A stretch of 64,000 bases of DNA, from positions 124,001-188,000 of the forward strand of contig NZ_QOCG01000006.1 of assembly GCF_003318235.1 (NCBI RefSeq), given 5' to 3'. Shown here piece by piece: positions 53,924 to 63,602 of this stretch. The translations under genes and the position numbers were made by a program. How positions within the stretch are numbered: the stretch's first letter is position 1; each line of letters opens with the position of its first letter. The DNA comes from Loktanella sp. D2R18. GTDB taxonomy: Bacteria; Pseudomonadota; Alphaproteobacteria; Rhodobacterales; Rhodobacteraceae. The notes beneath the pieces were generated by a model. That model was not told where the DNA came from and did not search any database. It saw only the letters and a list, made by a program, of their open reading frames with translations.

Positions 53924-54856
53924 TTAAAGTGAATGCGTGCGTAGCCCTTGGCCATCATTCACTCCGTGACGTTGTAAGAAGTCCAGCGCGCAGCGATCTT
54001 CGACCGCGGTTTTCTCAATAACTTCAAGTTTTTCCATGATCTTGCGACCACGCCGATCAAGCGGCGAGTCGGACACAGCGCCTTTTGATAGTTTCTCTTG
54101 CAGCTCTTGGTGTGAACGGGTGTAATAATGGTTAAGCTGAAGCGCAGCATCCGATAGAAAATCAGCCTTATTACGCTCTTTATAGTGGGACACTTTGCCT
54201 GCTTCGCTTGCGCTCGTCCGGCCCATTTGATGCGTGCGAAAACGGTGAACGCGTACTTCCAATGTGTCGGTCGGGTCAATGATGCACTTAAAATTAAGCA
54301 GTGGTGCGGCGCGGTCGCGCGCGCGCGTTGTAAAGGCAAAAGGTGCCGGTAAATCAGATGGTGTATCGTGTCCGTTGGGTCCAAACATTGTCCAAGGCAA
54401 AGATATATTTGTGAACTGTTCTAGCCCGCCCAGCACGGTCATGATTGTATCATCTGCTTTCGGAACGATATATTCATCAATGTCGATAAAACCCATCCAT
54501 CTAAATGGGCCGCCGAAGTTTTCAATGGCATGGCAATAAGCCAAAACTTGACGCGAAAATTTCACTTTGGGCGTTAGGCACGACGCGGTAAGTTTCCACG
54601 GTATCAACGTCACATTTACATTGGGTACGCCGCGCGCCAATTCGGCGGTGCTATCAGTCGATCCATCGTCATAAAGAAAAAAGTCCTGCACACCCGCCAA
54701 TGCATGAAACCTAATCCAATCGACAATATTGCGCGCTTCGTTTTTCATGATTGCAACGATTGCAAGGCCGTTACGGCCGGACACAATGGTCGGGCAGCCG
54801 GTAAGCATCGTTGATGTGTGCGGCGTTTCGCGTGACCATAATTTACTAAGTTTCAT
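53924..54856 (-). CDS. Glycosyltransferase, GT92/GT2-like
   Basis: A 310-residue cytoplasmic glycosyltransferase of the GT-A fold. The N-terminal VAIMKNEARNIVDWIRFH and the YDDGSTDST segment bind the nucleotide sugar, and the DxD-type motif is FIDIDEYIVP. The C-terminal LNHYYTRSHQELQEKLSKG is typical of DUF23/GT92 proteins. Its start overlaps the preceding gene by ATGA. The acceptor is probably the nonulosonate-containing glycan of this cluster (inference). Confidence 0.82.
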   Translation of the reverse strand: MKLSKLWSRETPHTSTMLTGCPTIVSGRNGLAIVAIMKNEARNIVDWIRFHALAGVQDFFLYDDGSTDSTAELARGVPNVNVTLIPWKLTASCLTPKVKFSRQVLAYCHAIENFGGPFRWMGFIDIDEYIVPKADDTIMTVLGGLEQFTNISLPWTMFGPNGHDTPSDLPAPFAFTTRARDRAAPLLNFKCIIDPTDTLEVRVHRFRTHQMGRTSASEAGKVSHYKERNKADFLSDAALQLNHYYTRSHQELQEKLSKGAVSDSPLDRRGRKIMEKLEVIEKTAVEDRCALDFLQRHGVNDGQGLRTHSL

Positions 54857-56019
54857 CTGGCTATTCCGTTATTGCAGGTCCAAAAGCCTAATTTGTCTGG
54901 CCCCATTAGCCGCGCGTTGATTTTGCGGGCTTCCAGAGGTGCGAGGTTACCGTCAGGCCCGTCGTGGTCAAGCTCTGGGTAATAGTGTTGCGACAGGAAG
55001 TTCAGAAATCCGTTACGTGCTTGCGGATCGTAAGACAGGGTTTCAGGTTGAGCGAAAAGCGCGTTTAGGGCATCTTGGGTCGGACAATGGTTAGCGATGC
55101 CATCAATGGCCCAAAAGCAGTCCCCTATGGCTGCGACTGGCTTTTCGAAAAACATCGCCTCCAGCCCGACTGACGAATTCACAGTGACCACTGCGCGTGC
55201 GGCTGCAACCTGTGTAAATGTGTCTGTGACGTTGTCGAGAACGAGTTGGGGGTGGGCAAGTTGGGCAATGCGATCGCCAAATTTGATGGGGGATGTTGGA
55301 TGTTCTTTCAGCCGGGCGTGCCAACCATCGGGCAGATATTTGGCAGCTTCGGCCACCGCATCGATCACCTGTTCAACGGTAGGAAATGCACCGCCGAAGA
55401 GGCGTAATTGACTATCGCCTGGAACTTGCAGTGGAATGAATATGAATTTTTCGTTCAACGGACGTGGGGTGGCTGCGGCATTCGGGGCTTGCTGTCCGGT
55501 GCGTGCGACGATGGTTGTGCCAAGCTTGCGCCAACCGTCATCATCCGCGTGTTTCTTTGCCCAATGCACATAGGGGGCAGCAGTCCGGGGCAGTCCATTG
55601 CGATAATTTACACCGCAAGGGTCAACAGTGATACGCCCCTTGAACGGCGACAATTCGAAATAGAGCGTTTTCGCCCGCGCATCTTTGGCAGCATCCATGA
55701 AAACACGGCGTGTGCCGTTTAGGCCATTCCAAGCGACAGCAACCCGGTCAGGATGCTTTTCGAAATAGGTACGAGAGCCGCTATATTGCAATGCGAGTAG
55801 ACGTTTTTTTGCGGCAACCGCCAATGTTGCCGTTGGTTTTTGGGTCGCCGATGCGAACGCTTCGACAACACGCTGTGCCGTTTCTGGGTAAGTCTTGTAT
55901 CCCAAAGGCGCAGTTTTCCGAAAAGTAATTTTGCCGAGCGGGCCTAATGCGCGTTCAACTGCTGCGCGTTTAGCTTTGCGCGGGTCAAGGCACACGAAGT
56001 CCCACTGGTGCTCAGGCAT
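54853..56019 (-). CDS. Capsule-type polysaccharide glycosyltransferase (KpsS/KpsC-like)
   Basis: A 388-residue protein of the capsule polysaccharide synthesis family. The N-terminal part is basic. The conserved C-terminal segment is FIPLQVPGDSQLRL, ARLKEHPTSP, and the VTVNSSVGLEAMFFEKPVAAIG motif typical of KpsS/KpsC Kdo-transferase-like proteins. It may add a linker sugar to a lipid or protein carrier. It overlaps neuB by 8 bp upstream and the GT92 gene by 4 bp downstream. Confidence 0.78.
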   Translation of the reverse strand: MPEHQWDFVCLDPRKAKRAAVERALGPLGKITFRKTAPLGYKTYPETAQRVVEAFASATQKPTATLAVAAKKRLLALQYSGSRTYFEKHPDRVAVAWNGLNGTRRVFMDAAKDARAKTLYFELSPFKGRITVDPCGVNYRNGLPRTAAPYVHWAKKHADDDGWRKLGTTIVARTGQQAPNAAATPRPLNEKFIFIPLQVPGDSQLRLFGGAFPTVEQVIDAVAEAAKYLPDGWHARLKEHPTSPIKFGDRIAQLAHPQLVLDNVTDTFTQVAAARAVVTVNSSVGLEAMFFEKPVAAIGDCFWAIDGIANHCPTQDALNALFAQPETLSYDPQARNGFLNFLSQHYYPELDHDGPDGNLAPLEARKINARLMGPDKLGFWTCNNGIAR

Positions 56020-57043
56020 CTAAATCGGTCCATTTGAGTTGGGTGTTCCGCGTCACGTCACGGACGAGCGTTTTGCCAACGACCTTGTCAAAATCATAGC
56101 CCGCAATTTCACCAGATCCGGGGCGGCGTGCCCAAATGTCGGCTTCTGTGATGACGTAGCCTGCTTGTAGATCGCGGTCTGCCACGACGGACGCGCGGGC
56201 AAAGCGGTAGACATCCTCTTCGGCGGGGGTGCGTTCTTTGGGGTTGCGTAGTGCAATGTGGATTTCACGAGATCGGTCAATGATATGACGCAGCTCTGCA
56301 GGGTCCATAGAATTGATGATGTCAGGGCCCTTGCGGTAGCGTGTGTCGGTGTAATGGCGTTCCAAAATACACGCACCCAACGCGACCGAGGCCAGTGCCA
56401 TCTCGGGCCCGATCGAGTGGTCCGAGAACCCGACAACGGCATTTGGAAAAGCGGTTTTGAGGTCGGTCACGCCCTGTAACGAAACGATTTCAGGCGGCGA
56501 AGGGTATAGGTTCGTGCATTCCAATAGCGCATATTCGATGCCCGCATCTTCAAGAATTTGCACCGAGGCACGTAAGCTTTCGATGCTTTGCATCCCGGTG
56601 GACATGATCACTGGTTTGCCCATCCGCGCGATGTGACGGATCAGTGGAAGGTTATCTGCCTCGCCCGATCCGATCTTAAACGCGGGCACATCAAGTTCGG
56701 CCAAAAAATCAGCCGCTGCGCGTGAAAACGGTGTCGAAATCCAGATCATTCCAAGGGATTCAGTATACTCTTTAAGATATTTCTCTTCGTCTAACGATAA
56801 TGCGCAAGACTGCATCACATCCCAGATCGACACATCGGCATTGGGCGGAAAGATTTGTTTGGCCTCTTCTGTCATCTCATCTTCGATGATGTGGGTCTGG
56901 TGCTTGACCATCTCGCAGCCTGCGCCGGCGGCAAGGCGCACCATTTCCTTGGCTACGTTCAGGTCGCCTCCGTGATTGATCCCGATTTCAGCGATGACAA
57001 GGGGGGGATGTTCTGGTCCGATTTTGCGGCCTGCGATGTCCAT
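56012..57043 (-). CDS. neuB: N-acetylneuraminate (nonulosonate) synthase
   Basis: A 343-residue NeuB-family TIM barrel condensing phosphoenolpyruvate with a six-carbon amino sugar to give a sialic-type acid. VIAEIGINHGGDLNVAKEM, KIGSGEADNLPLI and STGMQS are family motifs, and GFSDHSIGPEMALASVALGA is the metal-site region. The C-terminal SAF (antifreeze-like) domain is complete (PGSGEIAGYDFDKVVGK). Whether the product is Neu5Ac, legionaminate or pseudaminate cannot be told. No NeuC-type epimerase is in the window. Confidence 0.93.
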   Translation of the reverse strand: MDIAGRKIGPEHPPLVIAEIGINHGGDLNVAKEMVRLAAGAGCEMVKHQTHIIEDEMTEEAKQIFPPNADVSIWDVMQSCALSLDEEKYLKEYTESLGMIWISTPFSRAAADFLAELDVPAFKIGSGEADNLPLIRHIARMGKPVIMSTGMQSIESLRASVQILEDAGIEYALLECTNLYPSPPEIVSLQGVTDLKTAFPNAVVGFSDHSIGPEMALASVALGACILERHYTDTRYRKGPDIINSMDPAELRHIIDRSREIHIALRNPKERTPAEEDVYRFARASVVADRDLQAGYVITEADIWARRPGSGEIAGYDFDKVVGKTLVRDVTRNTQLKWTDLDA

Positions 57044-57175
57044 GATGGGCTCCTACACGGTGGTGTTGGGATGCTTCTAGTTGGTTTGGCCCAGCGGAGC
57101 AATTGGTGCCTCATCATTGCAATCATGCGGACAATACGCCATGTGAACGTCGTTGAAACAGTTTGGGTTGTTGGG

Positions 57176-57883
57176 ATGTTCCGCAAAATTCAGGAAACGC
57201 TGGTGAAAAAAGAACAAAACCTGCGTAAATCCTTTGGGCATGATATTACTGATCCCAAAGAACGGCGAAAGTCGTTGTTCCATTACTACTGGCTGGATCA
57301 TGGGATTTTACGCAAACGGTGGCATAATTTTAATGAATTCGCGCCGGGGGCTTATCGATCAAACCACCCTGACCATCAGCGGTTCGCAAGCTATGCGGCG
57401 ATGGGTATCCGTACGGTGCTGAACTTGCGGGGGGCTGCACAACAACCGCATTATTTGTTGGAGGTCGAAAGCTGCGAACAGCTTGGCCTGACATTGGTTA
57501 CGTCGCAGATGTCGGCGCGTCGTGCACCGACGGTTAAGGCGTTAAAAAAGCTGCTGAATAGTTTTGCCGCGATTGAAAGGCCCTTTATGATGCACTGTAA
57601 ATCGGGGGCTGATCGCACAGGTTTGGCGGCCGCACTTTATCTGATGCTTTATGAAAATACCCCGTTGGAGATCGCGCAAAAGCAGTTGAGCTTTCAGTAC
57701 CTGCATATCCGCCGCACCAGCACGGGAATTTTAGATCACTTTTTGGATGTATATGCCGCGCGTAACGCCCAATCACCCATTGCTATAGATGACTGGATCA
57801 GAACGGAATATGATCCGGATGCGTTGACCAAAAGTTTTGAGACAAAGCAGGCTGGTTTGAAATTCTGGCAGGGCTGGCGTTAA
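57176..57883 (+). CDS. Tyrosine/dual-specificity protein phosphatase
   Basis: A 235-residue phosphatase of the Cys-based family. The P-loop is HC141KSGADR147TG, with the general-acid region around QMSARRAP upstream. The N-terminal 40 residues are basic and helical; GIRTVLNLRG begins the core fold. It is oriented against neuB (divergent) and neuA (convergent, 4-bp overlap), nested between the two sialic-type genes. A regulatory role on a capsule tyrosine kinase is one idea; phosphosugar hydrolysis is another. The start MFRKIQ was chosen for domain size. Confidence 0.85.
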   Translation: MFRKIQETLVKKEQNLRKSFGHDITDPKERRKSLFHYYWLDHGILRKRWHNFNEFAPGAYRSNHPDHQRFASYAAMGIRTVLNLRGAAQQPHYLLEVESCEQLGLTLVTSQMSARRAPTVKALKKLLNSFAAIERPFMMHCKSGADRTGLAAALYLMLYENTPLEIAQKQLSFQYLHIRRTSTGILDHFLDVYAARNAQSPIAIDDWIRTEYDPDALTKSFETKQAGLKFWQGWR

Positions 57884-58593
57884 GCTGGGGGGCGTAGCCC
57901 GTCTGCAATTTGCTTGCCCATGAGATAGTTAATCACGTCCCAGTCAAAGGGGCTATCGACATCAAGGCTGCGTTCATTGGGTACGATCAGCGGAATGACA
58001 TGACCTTCGAACAGGCGTGTCGCTGTGCGTAGGTAGCTGGGTTTAACCACATAGACCAAGCCGACATGATCATAGACCATAGGGGCCTGTTGGCGCGCGA
58101 CGACGCCGTGGGGCAGGGGCTTTGAGACATGCAGCCCGCCGTCATTATCGGTTTCTAACATGTTGAAATAGGGGTTCTTGCGGCTTTCGCAGCAGGACAT
58201 CACCATGTCCGGCTGCTCTTTCGCGAAAAGGTCCAGCCCAGCGTCGACATCTTCGGGCAGGCGCAGCGGTGACGTGCAATCTAGATCCAAAAACGCATCA
58301 GCCGGGCCGACCTGTTTTTCGACCTCAAGCAGCGCGTGTTGCCAGACATCCCATTTTGCCGCCGTGTCTGTCGCCAGATGATCGGGGCGCAACCCAATAT
58401 CAAGCGCGCCACGTTTCAGCCCGTGTGCATACATCTTTGGACAATCTGTTGAGACAACAACATGATCGACGCGTGGATTTTCAAACAGCTGATCCAGCGC
58501 CCAATCGATCAGCGGTTTGCCATGTAAGTCGCGAAAATTCTTGCCGGGTACGCCCTTGCTTCCCGCTCGTGCGCCGATATGCCCGATGATCAT
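57880..58593 (-). CDS. neuA: Acylneuraminate cytidylyltransferase
   Basis: A 237-residue enzyme activating the nonulosonic acid as CMP-sugar. The N-terminal IGARAGSKGVPGKNFRDLHGKPL is the CTP-binding signature. The catalytic Asp is in FLDLDCTSPLR, and the C-terminal NERSLDVDSPFDWD completes the fold. It comes 11 bp after metG on the same strand. With neuB it supplies donor for surface glycan decoration. Confidence 0.93.
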   Translation of the reverse strand: MIIGHIGARAGSKGVPGKNFRDLHGKPLIDWALDQLFENPRVDHVVVSTDCPKMYAHGLKRGALDIGLRPDHLATDTAAKWDVWQHALLEVEKQVGPADAFLDLDCTSPLRLPEDVDAGLDLFAKEQPDMVMSCCESRKNPYFNMLETDNDGGLHVSKPLPHGVVARQQAPMVYDHVGLVYVVKPSYLRTATRLFEGHVIPLIVPNERSLDVDSPFDWDVINYLMGKQIADGLRPPA

Positions 58594-58604
58594 ATTCGTC
58601 CCCC

Positions 58605-60317
58605 TTAGTCGCGTGTGCCAGCGAAACGTGCCGCCCATTCTTCGCGTTCATCGTCGGTGATTTTGCGGAACAGGTTTTCTGGCACGGTAAATGCATGGCC
58701 TGCGGGCAGAGTTTCCAGCGCTGCGGCCACATCGGTGGGCCAGCTATCATCATCCGTTTGCATTGCAGCAATCATCGTCGCAGACGCATCAGGAATAAAC
58801 GGCGCAGACAATACCGCGTAAATGCGAATCAGGTTCAGCGCGAGCCGGATCTGCATCGCTGCGGTGTCCGGATCTGTTTTAAATGTGGTCCATGGTGCGT
58901 TGGCTTGCAGGTATTCATTGCCCAACACCCAGATCGCACGCAGTTCAGCGGCTGCTTTGCGGACTTCGGTCGCTTCCATATGCGCTTCATAAGCGCGGAT
59001 GCGGGTAGTAAGATCGGCGATCAATTGCGTTTCCGCTGCGCCATAGGTGCCGCCTGCGGGGACATCCTCAGAGAATTTTGACCGACAGAACTTAGTCACG
59101 CGGCTAACAAAATTTCCTAGAACGTCGGCGAGGTCTTTGTTCGTGTCAGTTTGGAAGGTTTCCCAGGTGAATTCCGCATCTGACGATTCAGGCGCATGCG
59201 ACAAAAGCCACCAGCGCCAATAGTCTGACGGCAAAAGTTCAAGCGCCTGATCCATGAACACGCCGCGCCCGCGCGATGTGCTGAATTGGCCGCCATCATA
59301 ATTCAGATAGTTGAACGATTTGATGTAATCGACCAGTTTCCACGGCTCTTGCGTGCCTTTGATCGTCGCAGGAAAGGATAGCGTGTGGAACGGCACGTTA
59401 TCTTTTCCCATGAATTGGGTGTAGGTCACATCATCGGCACCTTTGTCGGTGCGCCACCAGCGTTCCCAGTCGGTGCCTTTTCCGGCGTCTTCCCATTCTT
59501 GGGCGCAGGCGATGTATTCGATCGGCGCATCAAACCAGACGTAAAATACTTTGCCTTCCATGCCGGGCCATTCCGCGTCACCGCGTTTGACAGGCACGCC
59601 CCAATCAAGATCACGGGTGATGCCACGATCCTGAAGACCATCCCCATCGTTAAGCCATTTTTTGGCAATCGAGGTGGTCAGGATCGGCCAATCCGTCTTG
59701 CTGTCGATCCAAGCGGCCAGATCGTCTTTGAGTTCAGATTGGCACAGATACAGATGTTTGGTTTCGCGGACTTCCAAATCGGTTGACCCTGAAATCGTGG
59801 AATGCGCGTCGATCAGGTCGGTGGGGTCTAGCTGTTTAGTGCAATTGTCACATTGGTCGCCGCGTGCAGATGTGAAGCCGCAGTTGGGGCAGGTGCCTTC
59901 GATATAGCGGTCGGGCAGGAAACGGCCGTCGGCGACGGAATATACCTGTTCTTCGGTCACTTCACGGATTAGGCCCATATCTGCCAAACGGCCAGCAAAG
60001 GCTTGGGTTAATTTTTGGTTTTGCGGGCTGGAGGAACGGCCAAAATGGTCAAACGACAGGCGGAACCCATCTGCTATTTTGGCCTGCACATCATGCATTT
60101 CGGCGCAGTAGTCTGCGACAGGTTTGCCAGCCTTCGTCGCCGCCAATTCCGCAGGTGTGCCGTGTTCATCGGTCGCGCAAAGGAACAAAACTTCGTGACC
60201 GCGCGCGCGCATGTAGCGGGCAAATAGATCTGCAGGCAATTGGCTGCCGACAAGGTTACCAAGGTGTTTGATCCCGTTGATATAGGGGATTGCGGACGTA
60301 ATGAGGTGACGGGCCAT
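58605..60317 (-). CDS. metG: Methionyl-tRNA synthetase
   Basis: A 570-residue class I aminoacyl-tRNA synthetase. The HIGH-type motif is KHLGN near residue 17. A zinc knuckle CPNCG...CDNC is in the insertion domain. The KMSKS loop appears as FSTSRGRG, a known variant in this subgroup that lacks the lysines. The anticodon-binding helical domain is present, but the C-terminal tRNA-binding/dimer domain of longer MetRS is absent, which is normal for this class. Confidence 0.95.
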   Translation of the reverse strand: MARHLITSAIPYINGIKHLGNLVGSQLPADLFARYMRARGHEVLFLCATDEHGTPAELAATKAGKPVADYCAEMHDVQAKIADGFRLSFDHFGRSSSPQNQKLTQAFAGRLADMGLIREVTEEQVYSVADGRFLPDRYIEGTCPNCGFTSARGDQCDNCTKQLDPTDLIDAHSTISGSTDLEVRETKHLYLCQSELKDDLAAWIDSKTDWPILTTSIAKKWLNDGDGLQDRGITRDLDWGVPVKRGDAEWPGMEGKVFYVWFDAPIEYIACAQEWEDAGKGTDWERWWRTDKGADDVTYTQFMGKDNVPFHTLSFPATIKGTQEPWKLVDYIKSFNYLNYDGGQFSTSRGRGVFMDQALELLPSDYWRWWLLSHAPESSDAEFTWETFQTDTNKDLADVLGNFVSRVTKFCRSKFSEDVPAGGTYGAAETQLIADLTTRIRAYEAHMEATEVRKAAAELRAIWVLGNEYLQANAPWTTFKTDPDTAAMQIRLALNLIRIYAVLSAPFIPDASATMIAAMQTDDDSWPTDVAAALETLPAGHAFTVPENLFRKITDDEREEWAARFAGTRD

Positions 60318-60446
60318 CGGATTTTCCTATCAATTTGGGCCTATCTAACGGGGCTTGCGCCCAGATGCCAGATATACTGCGCAATCACTGGTCTTGATGG
60401 GCGACCTGAGGTATTATGGCGGTAATAAATAACTGTGAGGCAGGCA

Positions 60447-60911
60447 ATGAAAACGATCATTTTAAGCGCAGCTTTGGCTGCGGTGGCGGGCATGGCATCC
60501 GCACAAGATTTTTACGCAGGCGGTGCGCTTGATTACGCGTACCCGCATTCTGGCGATACGCAGACCTCTGCGTCGCTGATCGCCGGTGTTAGTTTGGGTT
60601 ACGGCACCTTTGGGTATGGCGGTGAATTGGAAATTGGCGGGCATATCGCGGGCGACGCAGATTACAGCACCCGGCGTTTGCGCGCCATGGGAACCTATGA
60701 CTTGGGGGCCGTTGAAGCCTTGGCGTCTGGCGGAATTACCAGCTATGAAAGCGATAGCGGGAACGCGTCTGGCTTTAACTTAGGTGTTGGGGTGCAGACA
60801 GACTTCACCAACAAAGTGAGCCTGCGCGCGGAATTCATTCGCGATTTTATGGATGACCACACCACTGACGCGGTGACAACGACCCGTGTTGGCGCGTTCT
60901 ATCATTTCTAG
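60447..60911 (+). CDS. Outer-membrane beta-barrel-like protein
   Basis: A 154-residue exported protein with a signal peptide ending GMASAQ (residue 20). The body has alternating hydrophobic strands (FYAGGALDYAY, FGYGGELEIGG, VSLRAEFIRDFM) and ends GAFYHF, a C-terminal aromatic typical of barrel assembly signals. Eight strands are plausible, as in the OmpA/OmpW-like small barrels. Start MKTII was preferred over the frame's earlier ATG. Specific function unknown. Confidence 0.75.
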   Translation: MKTIILSAALAAVAGMASAQDFYAGGALDYAYPHSGDTQTSASLIAGVSLGYGTFGYGGELEIGGHIAGDADYSTRRLRAMGTYDLGAVEALASGGITSYESDSGNASGFNLGVGVQTDFTNKVSLRAEFIRDFMDDHTTDAVTTTRVGAFYHF

Positions 60912-61003
60912 AACCAAACTACGGCAAGATCGGTTGCGACGGGTCTTGCCACCTGCGTTTTAGAGTTTAGTTTGCTTTCAAACGCAGATTTGAAAGTGAA
61001 CTC

Positions 61004-62047
61004 ATGAAAATGCTTAACCTTGGTCGCACCGATATTGCGGTGTCAGACTGGTGCCTTGGCACGATGACCTATGGCAACCAAACCCCACAAAGCGACGCAC
61101 ATACTCAAATCGATATGGCGTTAGACGCGGGGATTAACTTTCTTGATACTGCCGAAATGTATCCGGTGAACCCGATTAGCGCCGAAACGGTGGGCCTGTC
61201 TGAACAGGTGATCGGAAACTGGATTACAAAATCCGGCCGCCGTGATGAGGTGATCATCGCCACGAAAGTATCTGGAAACAACCCTGGTTGGGTGCGTGAC
61301 GGCAAGGGCTTCGACGGAGGCAATATCCGCGAAACCGTTGAGGCATCTTTGAGGCGTTTGCAGACGGATGTGATCGACCTGTATCAGCTGCATTGGCCTG
61401 AGCGCGGGTCATATATGTTCCGCCAAAACTGGACCTATGATCCCTCCGGCCAAAACCGTGCGCAAACGCTGGATCATATGATGGGTGTGCTGACCACTTT
61501 TGGTGAACTGGTTGCCGAAGGCAAAATTCGCGCAGTGGGCGCATCAAACGAATCTGCCTGGGGGATGACCAAATGGGTTGATCTGGCCGAGGCTGCAGGC
61601 CTGCCGCGCATGGTATCCGTGCAAAACGAATATTCATTGATGTGCCGTATGTATGATACCGATATGGCCGAGATGGCGGTGAATGAGGACGTGACATTGT
61701 TGTCGTTTTCGCCATTGGCCTGTGGGTTGCTGACCGGGAAGTACCAAAACGGCGCGATCCCCGAAGGCAGCCGCCGGTCAATCGGCCCAGAACTGGGTGG
61801 GCGCATGACCCCGCGTACGTTGCCCGTCGCGCAAGCCTATCTAGATTTGGCTGCGCAGCATGGAGTCGATCCCGTGCATATGGCGATGGCATGGCAAAGC
61901 ACGCGGCCTTTCCCAGTATCCGCGATTTTCGGCGCGACGACATCGGAACAACTGGCGCATATTATTGCGGGCAAAGAAGTGGTGCTGAGTGACGCGTTGA
62001 TCGCTGAGATTGATAGCGCACATCGCGCCAATCCGATGCCTTATTAA
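61004..62047 (+). CDS. Aldo/keto reductase (Tas-like)
   Basis: A 347-residue NADPH-dependent oxidoreductase of the AKR barrel. The tetrad is visible as D and Y in FLDTAEMYP, K in IATKVSG and H in LYQLHWP. The C-terminal IFGATTSEQL binds cofactor. Length and the RQNWTYDPSGQNRAQ insert match the Tas/YajO-type. Substrate unknown. The stop codon lies directly against the palindromic repeat at 62048. Confidence 0.93.
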   Translation: MKMLNLGRTDIAVSDWCLGTMTYGNQTPQSDAHTQIDMALDAGINFLDTAEMYPVNPISAETVGLSEQVIGNWITKSGRRDEVIIATKVSGNNPGWVRDGKGFDGGNIRETVEASLRRLQTDVIDLYQLHWPERGSYMFRQNWTYDPSGQNRAQTLDHMMGVLTTFGELVAEGKIRAVGASNESAWGMTKWVDLAEAAGLPRMVSVQNEYSLMCRMYDTDMAEMAVNEDVTLLSFSPLACGLLTGKYQNGAIPEGSRRSIGPELGGRMTPRTLPVAQAYLDLAAQHGVDPVHMAMAWQSTRPFPVSAIFGATTSEQLAHIIAGKEVVLSDALIAEIDSAHRANPMPY

Positions 62048-62073
62048 GTAGGGTGGATCAAGATCCACCCTAC
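62048..62073. repeat. Palindromic repeat unit (GTAGGGTGG family)
   Basis: GTAGGGTGGATC, AA, GATCCACCCTAC: a perfect 12-bp inverted repeat beginning one base after the aldo/keto reductase stop. It shares the GTAGGGTGG-AT core with 3009-3057, 59 kb away. It may work as a transcription terminator despite lacking a T tract. Confidence 0.8.
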
Positions 62074-62082
62074 GGGGTGGGC

Positions 62083-62526
62083 CTAAAGGCTGATTTGAAA
62101 CCTTGGCCCGGCTGTTGCTGTGATTTCATCCCACCCCATCGCCCGGTAGGCCTGTGCTGCACTTGCGTTGTTGGGCGCTGTGCCAATCGTCAACCGTATT
62201 GCGCCGGTTGCTTGCGCGTGCGATTGGGCCGCTGCGATCAGCCTGCGACCGATGCCTTGGCTACGTCGCCCTGCGATGACAAACAGATGCAAGATGTCGA
62301 TGCTATCGCCTGTATTCATGGGGCGCCAGTGGGTCACAAGGGTCGCAAAACCGACAGGCCTGTCACCGTCACGTGCGATGAGCCCAATCAGAGGGCCATC
62401 AATGAATTGCGCGTGAACATCCGCATCCCCACGCGCGCATGTGTCGCCGTGATGCGCGCAAAGCGCGTAAATCATGTCCCGAAGATCGGGGATATCGGTT
62501 GGTGTGACGTTTGTGATCGTGATCAT
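62083..62526 (-). CDS. GNAT family N-acetyltransferase
   Basis: A 147-residue acyl-CoA-dependent acetyltransferase. The motif A pyrophosphate loop is RRSQGIGRRLI near residues 87-97. HLFVIAG precedes it, and the C-terminal strand NNASAAQAYRAMGWDEI is motif B. The acceptor is unknown. Convergent with the aldo/keto reductase across the palindromic repeat. Confidence 0.87.
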   Translation of the reverse strand: MITITNVTPTDIPDLRDMIYALCAHHGDTCARGDADVHAQFIDGPLIGLIARDGDRPVGFATLVTHWRPMNTGDSIDILHLFVIAGRRSQGIGRRLIAAAQSHAQATGAIRLTIGTAPNNASAAQAYRAMGWDEITATAGPRFQISL

Positions 62527-62826
62527 TGGGGTTTTCCTTTGCTGTGCCGCAAAGGGACAAGATTACCTGACGCCCTTTGCGGGCGTATCGGTGTCTATAT
62601 CAAAAAAGATCCGGTCGCCGCGAAATGGGGCCGGGGTAATAGGGTGCTGCGATGTGCATTCCGTTGTTCATTGCCTAGGCTTGCCTGAAAGCGGGGCGCG
62701 CTGTCAACAATAGCATCTTGTCGTCACCCGGTTTTTGCGAGACTGTCTGCAAAATGATCGTTCGGAGCCTAGAATGCCGTTTAGAACCAACAGCGAAGAT
62801 TTCGGCACCCGCCACCGGATGACACG
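62527..62826. other. Gene-free interval
   Basis: No convincing gene, terminator or repeat is seen in this 300-bp stretch between the divergent acetyltransferase and lipocalin genes. Short frames here lack ribosome sites. It must hold both promoters. Confidence 0.5.
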
Positions 62827-63342
62827 ATGAGAGCGCTGGCGCTGATGCTTGCCTTGGCAAGCTGCACCGTTTCCCATTCTTACCGGGATACCAACGCACC
62901 AATTTCATCCAAGGCGTTTTTTGAACCCGCGCGCTATGCTGGGCGATGGCATGAGGTCGCGCGCTTTCCTGTGCCGTTTCAAAAAGACTGTGCGCGGGCG
63001 ACGGCGGATTATGGTTTGCAAAGTGATGGTAGCCTGTCGGTGCTGAATATTTGCCGAAATTCTGACGGGTCGGAACGATCGCGGATCACAGGCAATGCCG
63101 ATATTGTCGGGCCGGGGCGTTTGGCCCTGCGTTTTGATGGTGTGCCGTTTGTTGTGGCGGATTATTGGGTGCTTTGGACGGACGAAAGTTACCGCACCGC
63201 CGTGGTCGGCAGCCCAAATGGCACGTCGGGCTGGATTTTGAACCGCGATCCTGAGATACCCGCTGATAGGTTACGCGCTGCGCGTGAAATATTGGAATTT
63301 AATGGCTATGATATTAGCCAACTGATGGAGATTTCCCCATGA
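62827..63342 (+). CDS. Bacterial lipocalin (Blc-like)
   Basis: A 171-residue lipocalin with a lipoprotein signal (lipobox LASC, Cys13). The lipocalin GxW motif is YAGRWHEVARFPVPFQKDC. The C-terminal VVADYWVLWTDESYRTAVVGSPNGTSGWILNRDP matches Blc. It binds hydrophobic ligands at the outer membrane. The stop overlaps the next gene's start by ATGA. Confidence 0.92.
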   Translation: MRALALMLALASCTVSHSYRDTNAPISSKAFFEPARYAGRWHEVARFPVPFQKDCARATADYGLQSDGSLSVLNICRNSDGSERSRITGNADIVGPGRLALRFDGVPFVVADYWVLWTDESYRTAVVGSPNGTSGWILNRDPEIPADRLRAAREILEFNGYDISQLMEISP

Positions 63343-63584
63343 AAAAGCTTGTTTTGGGATGTGTGATGTTTTTGGGCGCCTGTGAAACCGGCGGCGCGAT
63401 GGGCGGAAGCCCCGGCATGCAAGAGCATCTGGTGATCGGGAATCGCATGACATTCGAACAATGTCGTGCCCGCGGTGGTCTGATCATCCGTGACCAAGGC
63501 AGTCCGATGGTCGCCTGTGATCCGTCTGTGCGCGGCGAACCTGTGCCTGCGGATGAATTTAGTCACCCAACTGTGCAGGGTTAA
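63339..63584 (+). CDS. Small lipoprotein coupled to lipocalin
   Basis: An 81-residue lipoprotein: signal MKKLVLGCVMFLGAC with Cys15 as lipidation site, then a Gly/Met-rich linker and a globular part with a Cys pair (FEQCRARGG and MVACDPS). It is translationally coupled to the lipocalin gene. No family name recalled; plausible partner of the lipocalin. Confidence 0.75.
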   Translation: MKKLVLGCVMFLGACETGGAMGGSPGMQEHLVIGNRMTFEQCRARGGLIIRDQGSPMVACDPSVRGEPVPADEFSHPTVQG

Positions 63585-63602
63585 TGCGCAGTTAGCCGGC
63601 TG

